Positions 1 to 7,986 of a stretch of 19,890 bases of DNA are shown piece by piece. Made by a program: the position numbers and the translations under genes. The stretch is from NCBI GenBank assembly GCA_003445035.1, contig DLVV01000037.1, positions 1,084 to 20,973 of the forward strand, read 5' to 3'. Every line of letters starts with the position of its first letter. The stretch's first letter is position 1. This stretch comes from Planctomycetaceae bacterium (GTDB taxonomy: Bacteria > Planctomycetota > Planctomycetia > Planctomycetales > Planctomycetaceae). The notes below the pieces were generated by a model. It did not search any database. It was not told the DNA's origin and saw nothing but the letters and a program-made list of their open reading frames with translations.

Positions 1-1130
1 CCGTCGAGATCGACATCCGCCACGGCGTAGCCGACGGCGTCTTCGAGTTCGAGGCCGGTGTCGAGGCTGGGCAGGCGAGTGAACAGGCGGCCGGAATTGC
101 CGTCCGCTTCGGCGGGATCGTTGCGGTAGAAGCGTCGGCCGAGCACCAGGTCGGGGTCGCCGTCGTTGTCGAAGTCGCCCCAGGCGGCCGGCAACTCGTT
201 GAACGACTTCGGCAATCCCACCAGGTCGGTCACTTCCCGGAACTGTCCCCTGCCGGTTCCGCGGTAGAGGACCGGTCCCGAGATGTCGGTGACCAGGCAG
301 TCGACGTGCCGGTCGCCGTCGTAATCGGCCAGGTAGATGCCCCCGGTCAGGGCGGGCGTTTGCGGGCCGCTGACGTCCCGCCAGTTGTCGTGCAGTCGTG
401 CCACGTCGATGCCGGTCTCGTCGGTCATTTCCTCCATCAGCGGCCGGGAGCTCTCGGTGATGTCAGCCCGATCGACCACCAGTTCGAGAAACCAGTCGTC
501 GCGTTCGGGCAGTTGATCGTCGAGCGAACCAAGTCGGCAGGACAGTTCGAAGGTGCTCGACCGGGGTCGCCCCTCGGGCGCCTGGCCGGTGATGTTCAGC
601 TGCAGGGTGCCGTTCCAGGGACCGTCCAGGCGGCCGGCGGTTTCCGGCTGCATCCGCTTGACCTTCAGCCTCACCGCATCGATCGAGGCAAACCGGTGCC
701 GCTGGTCTCGCAACCACGACACCAGTTGCTCCCCGTCGACGACGTCCGCGGGTTTCTGCTCGATCCGTTGCCAGGTGGTCACCGTCACCGCGCCGTGCTG
801 CCGTGAGGCGATTCGGTCGATCCCAGGTGGGACCCAGGCTCCTGCGATCTTGGCGAAAGCGGCGGAAAGCTCGTCGGCATCATCAGCGGCGATCGCCCCG
901 GCCAGCTTCGGCAGGCAGAGGTCTCCCAGCACGAACCCCCCGAGGTGTTCGACGTCCTGCAGGTAACGGGCCTGCTTTTCGGTCAGGCCCGGGTCACGGT
1001 GTTTGACGCGGCCGAAGGCGAGCATCAACACCAGCACCCCGATGACCACGACGGGGATCACGACGGGGACGGCCCGCCGTGACGAAGTGGGTGGAGATCC
1101 GGATGCGGGGGAGGTCTGTGGGGAACTCAT
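1..1130 (-). CDS. Membrane-anchored FG-GAP/VCBS repeat protein (propeller 1), 3' end outside window
   Basis: The frame is open from ATG at 1130 to the left edge (376 codons visible). The N-terminus is a Ser/Pro-rich cytoplasmic tail followed by one hydrophobic segment (about residues 21-39), which reads as an uncleaved signal anchor. Residues about 48-255 form an alpha+beta region that I do not recognise; an NTF2/SnoaL-like fold is only a guess. From about residue 260, integrin-type FG-GAP repeats begin, with Ca-binding loops such as DYDGDRHVD and DFDNDGDPD and blade sequences such as FYRND. The C-terminus, where an ASPIC/UnbV domain would be expected, is cut off. No TPR region is evident, unlike the two propeller genes at 8822-14087. 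The gene follows the ABC exporter by 48 bp on the same strand. I saw no Shine-Dalgarno motif before this ATG. The fold assignment is firm; the function is unknown. Confidence 0.85.
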   Translation of the reverse strand, partial: MSSPQTSPASGSPPTSSRRAVPVVIPVVVIGVLVLMLAFGRVKHRDPGLTEKQARYLQDVEHLGGFVLGDLCLPKLAGAIAADDADELSAAFAKIAGAWVPPGIDRIASRQHGAVTVTTWQRIEQKPADVVDGEQLVSWLRDQRHRFASIDAVRLKVKRMQPETAGRLDGPWNGTLQLNITGQAPEGRPRSSTFELSCRLGSLDDQLPERDDWFLELVVDRADITESSRPLMEEMTDETGIDVARLHDNWRDVSGPQTPALTGGIYLADYDGDRHVDCLVTDISGPVLYRGTGRGQFREVTDLVGLPKSFNELPAAWGDFDNDGDPDLVLGRRFYRNDPAEADGNSGRLFTRLPSLDTGLELEDAVGYAVADVDLD

Positions 1131-1131
1131 G

Positions 1132-1155
1132 GGCGTCGGTCCACTGTACCGCGCC
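1132..1155 (-). promoter_or_regulatory. Hairpin abutting the start codon of the propeller 1 gene
   Basis: Read on the minus strand, GGCGCGGT, a 7-base loop, then ACCGACGCC can pair as 8 bp with a single bulged A. The hairpin lies wholly in the 48-bp gap after the ABC exporter stop and ends one base before the ATG at 1130. No T-tract follows, so it is not a standard intrinsic terminator. It could mask ribosome entry or protect a processed mRNA end. A shorter alternative stem (GTCGG/CCGAC) competes with it. In GC-rich DNA such pairings arise often by chance. Confidence 0.3.
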
Positions 1156-1178
1156 GACGAGGAGGGTGGGGAGGTGGC

Positions 1179-3167
1179 TTAGGCGGCGTCGGTGTTGACG
1201 TGGATGCGGGCGTAGTACGCCTGCCGGTAGATCGGGCACGACTGCAGCAGGTCCTCGTGGCGGCCGGTGGCGATGATGCGGCCGTTGTCCATCACCGCCA
1301 CGCGGGTGACCAGTTTGAGCACGCCGGGCGGCATCGAGTGAGTGATCATCAGCACCGTGCGGTCGCAGACAAATTCTTGCAGCACCTCGTGGATCTTGTC
1401 CTCGCTGCTGGCATCGATCGCCGAGGTGGCCTCGTCGAGAATCAGGATGGCCGGGTCGCGGAGGATCGCCCTGGCCAGGGTGACCCTCTGTCGCTGACCA
1501 CCGGAGAGTCGTCCACCTCGTTCTCCGACGAGGGTCTCGAATCCGTCGGGGAACTGTTCCACGAATTCGGTCACCAGCGCCTGGCGTGCCGCCGCGTGAA
1601 CCTCCTCGGGTGTCGCGTCGAGTCGTCCGAACTGGATGTTCTCGAAGACGGTATCGTTGAACAGCAGTGGTTCCTGTGTGACGATCCCGATCTGCTTCCG
1701 CAACTCGATCGGATTGACCTCGCGGACGTCGATCCCGTCGATTCTCACGGACCCCTCGGTGGGATCAAACAGCCGGGGCAGCATGTGGACCAGGGTCGTT
1801 TTGCCCGAACCGTTGCCCCCCACCAGGGCCAGCACCTCGCCCGCTTCGACGAGCAGGTTGACTTTCGAGAGGGCCTCGGGGGCCTCGACGACCTGGCCGT
1901 CGTAACGGAACGAGACGTTGTGGAACTCGATCGAGCGGTGATGTCGTTCGATCTGCTGGGGCAACTCGGGGGCGGTGACCTGCGGGACACGATCGATGAG
2001 CTCGAAGATGCGATCGGTGGCGGCGGAGGCCCGTTTCAGTCGGGAGTAGACGCTGGAGAGTTTCCGGATGGGGTCGATGGTGCCGGCCAGGAACGCGTAC
2101 AGCAGCGACAGTCTCGCCACGTCCATCACCTCGGTCGTCAACCGGATGTCCCAGATCTCCCGAGTGCTCCGCAGCACCAGGTACGCGCCGGGCAACAACG
2201 CGATGCTGACGGCCGCCAGTCCCAGCAACTCGGTGGTGGGATTGGTCAGCGAGTCGACCCGCACCACCTGCATCGCCTTGTGGTAGTACTCGCGGTTCTC
2301 GTTGCGGAACTTCGTCTTCTGTCGGATGGTGCCGTTGAAGGCGATGATCACCTTCACGGCATGAAAGGACTCCTCGAGCGTCTCGTAGATCCTCGACATG
2401 CTCTCCATCATCCGGTGGCTGGCCGTCTTGAGCGCCTTGCCGTACCGGTAGAAGACCGCCGCGAAGATCGGGACGAACAAAAGAGACAACAGGGTCAGCT
2501 GCCAGTTGACCCAGAAGGCCATCACGACGCAGGTGATGGCCTTGAGCGGTTCGCGGACCACCTTGCCGCCCATCAGTTTCAGCCCATTGGACATCACGTT
2601 GATGTCGTTGGTGAAGCGGGCCATCAGCGGTGCGGTACCGTCCTGGGACAGCGTCTGGTAGTCCAGCGACAGGCAGTGGTCAAAACAGGCCTCGCGGACG
2701 CCCCGCACCGATTTCTCGACCGCGCTGCCGATCAGCACGTCCTGGATGAAGATGCCGATCCCCTTCAGCAGCGTGCCGATCATCAGCAGTCCCATCACCA
2801 GTGCCATGCTGTCGAAGGCATCACGAGGCAGATGGGGCAGCAGTTGTTCGCGGGCCCAGTTGAGCCGCCTGAGCTTGCTGGTCTTTTCGGCGATCTTTCC
2901 CTGGAGGCGTGCTCGCTCCTTGAGCCTTCTGGCTGGCAGGCTGTCCAGTTCACTGGTGGTGGCCGCGATCTCGTCGCCGTACCAGTTGGCCTCCTGGTCG
3001 GCGTACTGCTGCAGCGACTGGCCCTGCAGCAGGACCTTGACGACGGGGAAGGCGACCGAGAGGTTCGCGCCCCACAGCAGGGCCACGCCCAGGCCGAAGA
3101 CGGCGCTGACAATGAACAGCCGTCGGTGTGGCAGGACGTAGGGCAACAGTCGCGCAAAACTGCCCAC
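1179..3167 (-). CDS. ABC exporter, fused permease-ATPase (MsbA/lipid A exporter-like)
   Basis: This is a 662-aa half-transporter of the type IV exporter class, in which a dimer in the inner membrane would move a lipid or other hydrophobic substrate outward. TM1 is at about 18-40, TM2 about 120-142, further TM helices about 205-240 and 312-365, and the nucleotide-binding domain runs from about 413. Visible motifs are Walker A GGNGSGKTT (450-458), Q-loop Q498, signature LSGGQ (554-558), Walker B ILILDE with catalytic E579, and H-loop H610, so the ATPase looks fully active. Between TM1 and TM2, residues about 50-115 are a long charged, helical insert rich in E/K/R that is absent from E. coli MsbA. 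The start is GTG with AGGAG about 10 bases upstream, which supports it. The substrate is not determinable. Confidence 0.93.
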   Translation of the reverse strand: MGSFARLLPYVLPHRRLFIVSAVFGLGVALLWGANLSVAFPVVKVLLQGQSLQQYADQEANWYGDEIAATTSELDSLPARRLKERARLQGKIAEKTSKLRRLNWAREQLLPHLPRDAFDSMALVMGLLMIGTLLKGIGIFIQDVLIGSAVEKSVRGVREACFDHCLSLDYQTLSQDGTAPLMARFTNDINVMSNGLKLMGGKVVREPLKAITCVVMAFWVNWQLTLLSLLFVPIFAAVFYRYGKALKTASHRMMESMSRIYETLEESFHAVKVIIAFNGTIRQKTKFRNENREYYHKAMQVVRVDSLTNPTTELLGLAAVSIALLPGAYLVLRSTREIWDIRLTTEVMDVARLSLLYAFLAGTIDPIRKLSSVYSRLKRASAATDRIFELIDRVPQVTAPELPQQIERHHRSIEFHNVSFRYDGQVVEAPEALSKVNLLVEAGEVLALVGGNGSGKTTLVHMLPRLFDPTEGSVRIDGIDVREVNPIELRKQIGIVTQEPLLFNDTVFENIQFGRLDATPEEVHAAARQALVTEFVEQFPDGFETLVGERGGRLSGGQRQRVTLARAILRDPAILILDEATSAIDASSEDKIHEVLQEFVCDRTVLMITHSMPPGVLKLVTRVAVMDNGRIIATGRHEDLLQSCPIYRQAYYARIHVNTDAA

Positions 3168-3265
3168 GCCGTGGTCTCTCCTGAAGTCTCTGCCAGCCGG
3201 CCGCGGATTCGTCCCTCATGGGAGATCCGAGCGGGGCGGGATCATCGGGAACAGTGGCCGATGGG

Positions 3266-4639
3266 TCAAGAGGTTTGTGCGGCCGACCAGGTGTCCTCGC
3301 ACCAGGCCGCGGCGCGAAACAACCCCGTTTCCCCGTCCGGCCGACCGATCAGTTGCACCGACAGTGGCAGGCCGTCGGCGGTGCGACCGATCGGAAACGA
3401 GACCGTCGGCAGGCCGGTGTAGCTCCAGGGTGCGTTCATCGACGGGTCACCGGTGGTCGATGTGTCGGGGGCTCCACCGACCGCCGCCGGGCAGACCAGC
3501 ACGTCGAAGTTGTCGAAGCATTGCAGGATCTCGGCCTTCAGCTGCATCTGGTGTCGTCGGGCTTCGATGAAGCGTGTCATCCGAAAATCCAGGCCCTCGG
3601 CAATCAGCCCACCCAGCCCCTGGGGGTACCGATCGGCGTTGTCGGGGTAGTGGTCCCGGTGGTTGGCGGCCAGGCCGGAGACCAGCACGATCCGGTGATG
3701 GTCCAGCACCTCCTCGAAGCCCGCGGGCAGTTGGGAGTTTCCGGTTTCGGCCCCGGCCGATTCCCAGGCGGACATGGCGGCGTCGACGGCTGAGATCGCC
3801 TCGGAATCGGCACGTTCGGAGAAAATTCCTCCCAGGCGTCCCAGTTGCGGGGGACGGCCGGGACCGGGCAGCGAGGCGGTCAGTCCGGGCGCGGGGGTGT
3901 TCCTGGAGGTGGGATCGGCGGGGTGGTAGGAGACGAGCACGTCGAGCATCACGGCCAGGTCGGCCACGCAGCGGGCGATCGGGCCGGGATGATCCAGGTG
4001 CTCGCTGATCGGCACCACGCCGGCACACGGCACTCGGCCCAGGGACGGCTTGGCGCCGGCCACTCCGCAGAAGGCGGCCGGCCGGGTGATTGATCCCCCG
4101 GTCTGCGAGCCGATGGCGGCCAGGCACATGCCCGCGGCCACCGCCGCGGCAGAACCGCTCGACGATCCTCCCGGTGTCCGCTCCAGGTTGTGGGGATTTC
4201 TGGTCGGCGGTGGGTCGAAGCAGGCGAATGCCGTTGTGACCGTCTTGCCGATCAGCACCGCGCCGGCTTGCCTGAGTCTTGTGACCAGCGGGGCGTCACA
4301 GGCTGCCGGTTGCGAACGTCCGGTGGTTGCCTCGACCGCTTCGACCGACATCCCGGCCGCCGTCGGCAGTCCCGCCACATCGACGATATCCTTGATCGCC
4401 ACCGGGATCCCGTGCAGTGGCCCCGCGAAGCGTCCCGCGGCGGCCGAGGCGTCCAGCTCGGCCGCTCGTGCCAGGGCGTCGGAAGCCTGCACCGAGACGA
4501 ACGCCTGCAGGTCTCCGTCGGAGGTTTCGATCCGCTCCAGGCACTCCGAGACCAGTTCGGTGGCGGTGGTGTCTCCGGTTCGCACGGCTGCGGCCGCCTC
4601 GACCAGGGTCGTCGGGTTCTCTGGGACGAGACTCGTCAT
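3266..4639 (-). CDS. Amidase signature-family hydrolase
   Basis: This 457-aa protein is a member of the amidase signature family (Pfam Amidase), which hydrolyses amide bonds through a Lys-cisSer-Ser triad. K83 lies in VAIKDIVDVAG, the cis-Ser is most likely S159 in the Gly/Ser-rich TPGGSSSGSAA stretch, and nucleophile S183 lies in SQTGGSITRPA. The S159 assignment follows from the 24-residue spacing usual in GatA. There is no signal peptide, so it should act in the cytosol. The open frame continues upstream to 5053, but the start at ATG 4639 is chosen because it overlaps the MFS stop (TGATG) and because residues before it do not resemble the family. It is shorter than typical GatA (about 480-490 aa), and no gatB or gatC is near, so a tRNA amidotransferase role is unlikely. 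The substrate may be what the coupled transporter carries. Confidence 0.92.
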   Translation of the reverse strand: MTSLVPENPTTLVEAAAAVRTGDTTATELVSECLERIETSDGDLQAFVSVQASDALARAAELDASAAAGRFAGPLHGIPVAIKDIVDVAGLPTAAGMSVEAVEATTGRSQPAACDAPLVTRLRQAGAVLIGKTVTTAFACFDPPPTRNPHNLERTPGGSSSGSAAAVAAGMCLAAIGSQTGGSITRPAAFCGVAGAKPSLGRVPCAGVVPISEHLDHPGPIARCVADLAVMLDVLVSYHPADPTSRNTPAPGLTASLPGPGRPPQLGRLGGIFSERADSEAISAVDAAMSAWESAGAETGNSQLPAGFEEVLDHHRIVLVSGLAANHRDHYPDNADRYPQGLGGLIAEGLDFRMTRFIEARRHQMQLKAEILQCFDNFDVLVCPAAVGGAPDTSTTGDPSMNAPWSYTGLPTVSFPIGRTADGLPLSVQLIGRPDGETGLFRAAAWCEDTWSAAQTS

Positions 4640-5871
4640 CACTCGTTCTCGGGTGAAAGGGGCGGGGCACCGGTAGAGACACTGCGAGTGTTCCACCACA
4701 GGATCGCGGCCAGCAGTGTCGAGAGACCAACCACGGCGGCCAGGCCACAGTAGATCAACAGGTTGTCGGTCGACCGCCCGACGATCAGGGGACCCAGCCC
4801 GCCGATGCCGAAACAGATCATGTTGCTGAATCCGTACCCGGTGCTCCTGCGGCGGGACGGCACCAGTTGGGCGATCAGGCTGTTGTAGACCGGTTGGGTC
4901 ATGAAGTGGATGAAGGCGAACGAACAGGCAGCGACCAGGCAGAACCAGCCGGTGGCCAGTCCCATCAGGACCAGGCAGGGGGCGCTGGCCGCGAGGATGG
5001 CCACCTGCAGCCATTCGAGTCGACCCGGTCGAGCCAGTCGCCCGGCCAGCCACTGGCCCCCGACGGCGAACGACAGTGTCACCGCCGCCAGCAGGTTGCG
5101 GAAACTCTCGGCCGAAACCGATTCGGGGCGAACGCCGGATCCGTCGAGGTACCTTTGCAGGAAGTGAAGGAATGCTCCGTAGACGAATCCCGAGAGAGCT
5201 CCCGAGGCGACCAGCAGCATGTAGGGTCCTCGCTGGAACGGCACGTTCTCTTCGGCGACCGGGCCCACCTGGGAACCGGGTTCACGGGTCGAACCGATGC
5301 GGCGGATCGACACCAGGATCAGCAACGCGATCACCGCCGCCGGAATGCACAGGGCCACGTAGTAACCTCGCCAGCCCAGCCACCCGGTTCCGAACAGTAT
5401 GGCGGCTCCCATCGGTGCCGCGGTGATGCCGATCGAACCGAAGATGCCGTGCCAGCCCAGGGCCCGGCCACGGGTTTCCGGCGTGGTCACACGGGAGATC
5501 AACGAGAGTCCGGCCGGGTGGTAGATGCTGGCGAAGCAACCCATGACGAGCATCGAGACGAACAGTGGAGTCATGCTGTGAGAGTTCGCGGCGGCGACAG
5601 CCGTGACGATGCAGCCTCCCAGGTAGACGATCAGCAGCCGCCGGGATCCGTATCGGTCGGCCATCCAGCCGGCCACCATCGCCAACAACCCGAACGGCAG
5701 TCGCCATGCCATTCCCAGCGTTCCGGTTGCCGCCTTGTTCTCGGCGGCCGTCTTGCCCACCAGGTCCTCGCCGATCATCTGCTCGACGCTGGGCAGTGCC
5801 AGTTCGAAGACGTGCACCAGTGCGTGGGCACACGAAATGAGCAGGATCAGGCGAAAGGCGGTGCGGGTCAT
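4639..5871 (-). CDS. MFS transporter
   Basis: This 410-aa protein has about 12 hydrophobic segments and belongs to the major facilitator superfamily. A motif-A-like loop, GWMADRYGSRR (about 68-78), follows TM2. The sequence IYHPAGLSLISR (about 116-127) resembles the His-Pro element of the fosmidomycin-resistance-like (Fsr) MFS branch, which is suggestive only. The central loop at about 193-212 is charged and the C-terminal tail is Pro/Ser-rich. The stop codon overlaps the amidase start by one base, so the two proteins are probably made together and may handle the same compound by uptake plus hydrolysis, or hydrolysis plus export. No Shine-Dalgarno motif is visible before ATG 5871. Direction of transport and substrate are unknown. 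Confidence 0.88.
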   Translation of the reverse strand: MTRTAFRLILLISCAHALVHVFELALPSVEQMIGEDLVGKTAAENKAATGTLGMAWRLPFGLLAMVAGWMADRYGSRRLLIVYLGGCIVTAVAAANSHSMTPLFVSMLVMGCFASIYHPAGLSLISRVTTPETRGRALGWHGIFGSIGITAAPMGAAILFGTGWLGWRGYYVALCIPAAVIALLILVSIRRIGSTREPGSQVGPVAEENVPFQRGPYMLLVASGALSGFVYGAFLHFLQRYLDGSGVRPESVSAESFRNLLAAVTLSFAVGGQWLAGRLARPGRLEWLQVAILAASAPCLVLMGLATGWFCLVAACSFAFIHFMTQPVYNSLIAQLVPSRRRSTGYGFSNMICFGIGGLGPLIVGRSTDNLLIYCGLAAVVGLSTLLAAILWWNTRSVSTGAPPLSPENE

Positions 5872-5950
5872 GGGGGAGGATCAAGAGTAGGGAGGAGAGC
5901 CAGAATAGGGTCAGCTCACGGTGATTCCCAGCGGGGCTCTGTGAGGCCGC

Positions 5951-5973
5951 ATCGCGCCGCGTGGGAACGCGAT
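5951..5973. promoter_or_regulatory. Dyad in the divergent MFS / SSF intergenic region
   Basis: ATCGCG-N11-CGCGAT is a perfect 6-bp inverted repeat centred in the 153-bp space between the divergent MFS and symporter genes (5872-6024). A nested alternative, CGCGT-N4-ACGCG, overlaps it. The position and symmetry fit an operator shared by the two divergent operons. I found no convincing -35/-10 pair on either strand, so promoter placement is not claimed. Nothing else recognisable is present in the spacer. Confidence 0.25.
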
Positions 5974-6024
5974 GTCAGCTCTGATACCCTACGACCTGCC
6001 GCAGCCAGCAGGGACACCGGCCCG

Positions 6025-7911
6025 ATGAGCACCAAGATCGCCGTCAACCTAGCCGTCGTGGTGGTCTACCTGGCGGGCATGCTCGGACTCGGGCTGTGGC
6101 TGTCCCGCTTCGTCAAGAGCGGGGCGGACTACTTCATCGCCGGGCGGTCGCTGAACCGCTGGGTGATCTGCGGCAGCATCATGGCGACCAACGTCGCGGC
6201 GGTGTACCTGGTCGGCCCGGCCGGCCGGGCGCTGAACGAAGGCACGCCGCTGCTGTTGATGGCCTGGAGCGGCAACATGCTCGCTGCGATCTCCGCGGTC
6301 ACCTTCCTGCCCCGTTTCCGCCAACTGGGGCTGACCACGATCACCGAACTGCTCGAGCGGCGGTACCAACGCCCCGTCTCGATCAGTGTCTCGGTCGTCT
6401 GGATCATCTTCTACTCGCTGTTCTCGGGTGTGACGATGATGACCTGCGCCACGGTGATCACCGGGGCCTTCGGGACGCCCGAGTCGTTCCACCTGCCGTG
6501 GCTCGATTCGTTCGACACAATCACCATCCTGATTGCCGGCGTGGTGGTCGTGTACTGCCTGGCCAGCGGGCTGCTGGCGGTGGTCTACACCGACTTGTTG
6601 CAGAGTTTCCTGATCATCGCCGGGGCGGTGATCCTGCTGCCGCTGGGGATCCAGGCCGGGGGCGGGATCGAGGTGCTGTTCGATTCGACCAAGATCGCCT
6701 CGGAGAGATGGGTCATGTGGCGGCCCAGCGGGGAGGGTGTCGAGTCCGATTACATGACGATCCTGATGCTGTTCGTGCTCGGCCTGCCCTACTGGTTCAC
6801 CTCGCAGTACATGCTCCAGCGGAGCTTCGCGGGCAAGAACGTGCACGAGGCGAGCAAGGGGCTGCTGTGGGCGGCGGTGCTGACCGGGCCGCTGACGTTG
6901 TGCTACATCGTGCCGGTGATGGTCGCCGGCGTCGAGCTGCAGAATCCCGCCGGGGGCAAGGACACGATCCTGCCCTTCCTGGCCCAGACGGTGATGCCGA
7001 TCGGCCTGGGAGGCCTGTTCCTGGCCGCGCTGATCGCCGCGTCGAACTCGACCGCCTCGAGTTATCTCAACAGCCTCGCCACGCTTTTCGAACGAGACAT
7101 CTATCGACCGTTGCGTCCCGGCAAGGGCGACCGTCATTACCTGTCCGTCGGCCGACGGGTCACCATCGTGGCCGGGCTGGCAGGGATGCTGTATGCGATC
7201 TACAGCCATCACGCCAAGCTGGGCCTGCTCGACGCGGCCTGGTTGATCGGCAGTATTTTCCAGCCGGCGCTGTTCGTCGTCGTGGCCGGGGCACTGTACT
7301 TCCGTCGGGCGACGAAAGCCGGCGGGCTGGCCTGCCTGGGGGTGGGCATCGGCTACACGCTGTGCGGTGCACTGGGAACGTGGCAGTGGATCGGGAACGA
7401 GTCGGGGCTTGATTCGGTTCCTCTGCTGCGTCAATTCTTCGCTTGGGATCACACCCTGCCAGCGACCCGCTCGCTGGTCGGGATGCCGCTGGCCGCGGTG
7501 GTCCTGGTCGTGGTCAGCCTGGCCACGGGCAAGGGCGAGACGGCGGCCACGAAGGAGATCTTCGACCAGATGCAGTTCCGCCGGGCCGGCTGGTCGCCGG
7601 TCAGCCGGGCCGGGGCAGTCGTCGCGGCGGCGGGACTCGTCCTGTTGATCGGATTCGGGTTTGTCGACCACCGCCTGCCTGCCAGCTTTCGGCCGTGGAA
7701 CGTGGTCGGGTACCTGGTGGTGCTGACGCTGTTCGTCGCCGGGATGATCTTCGCTTCCGATGCCCTGTTGCCGGTGCCCGCGGAGGACGTCGGCGAGGAG
7801 GCTCCGATCGAACGCACCTGGCTGGCCCGGCGGTTGGCCACCGGTCGGGCCTGGGCGATTGTCTACGCCGCCGCCGTGGTGCTGGTGGTTGTGATTTACC
7901 TGTTGTCATAG
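6025..7911 (+). CDS. Sodium:solute symporter (SSF/SSS family)
   Basis: This 628-aa inner-membrane protein has about 14 hydrophobic segments and should import a sugar, sugar acid, organic acid or similar solute with Na+. Family hallmarks are ADYFIAGRSLNRW (34-46), the stretch SGLLAVVYTDLLQSF (181-195), which matches the conserved TM5-TM6 region, and ALIAASNSTASSYLNS (335-350), which carries the Ser/Thr residues of the Na2 site, followed by FERDIYRPL. A cytosolic loop at about 502-530 is followed by two or three C-terminal helices. ATG 6025 is chosen because the N-terminal helix starts directly after it; the open frame upstream to 4867 is antisense shadow of the MFS gene. It is first in a plus-strand operon with an aldolase 75 bp downstream. 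The substrate cannot be assigned by motif. Confidence 0.93.
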   Translation: MSTKIAVNLAVVVVYLAGMLGLGLWLSRFVKSGADYFIAGRSLNRWVICGSIMATNVAAVYLVGPAGRALNEGTPLLLMAWSGNMLAAISAVTFLPRFRQLGLTTITELLERRYQRPVSISVSVVWIIFYSLFSGVTMMTCATVITGAFGTPESFHLPWLDSFDTITILIAGVVVVYCLASGLLAVVYTDLLQSFLIIAGAVILLPLGIQAGGGIEVLFDSTKIASERWVMWRPSGEGVESDYMTILMLFVLGLPYWFTSQYMLQRSFAGKNVHEASKGLLWAAVLTGPLTLCYIVPVMVAGVELQNPAGGKDTILPFLAQTVMPIGLGGLFLAALIAASNSTASSYLNSLATLFERDIYRPLRPGKGDRHYLSVGRRVTIVAGLAGMLYAIYSHHAKLGLLDAAWLIGSIFQPALFVVVAGALYFRRATKAGGLACLGVGIGYTLCGALGTWQWIGNESGLDSVPLLRQFFAWDHTLPATRSLVGMPLAAVVLVVVSLATGKGETAATKEIFDQMQFRRAGWSPVSRAGAVVAAAGLVLLIGFGFVDHRLPASFRPWNVVGYLVVLTLFVAGMIFASDALLPVPAEDVGEEAPIERTWLARRLATGRAWAIVYAAAVVLVVVIYLLS

Positions 7912-7986
7912 AATCGGAGGCAGGCATCCCCGGCCGGCGGTGGGTGAGCCAGCCCCTGTTACTTTTTTCAGAAAGTCCCCGACGCC

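Noticed and set aside
1200..3422. 740-codon plus-strand open frame opposite the ABC exporter
   Set aside because: Its translation is rich in D, H, Q, G and R with no domain pattern, and the minus strand carries an intact ABC exporter with all motifs. It is a GC-driven shadow frame.
4640..5053. 138-codon N-terminal extension of the amidase
   Set aside because: It overlaps the MFS gene in another frame and lacks amidase-family sequence. ATG 4639 gives a normal family N-terminus.
4867..6024. Upstream 386-codon extension of the symporter frame
   Set aside because: It lies antisense to the MFS gene, is highly polar, and the SSF N-terminal helix begins just after ATG 6025.
6049..7671. 540-codon minus-strand open frame inside the symporter gene
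   Set aside because: The composition (Q, H, R, D-rich) is that of an antisense frame, and the plus strand encodes a clear membrane protein.
7963..7968. Six-T run between symporter and aldolase as an intrinsic terminator
   Set aside because: I could not find a convincing GC-rich stem immediately upstream, and the downstream genes appear to belong to the same operon.
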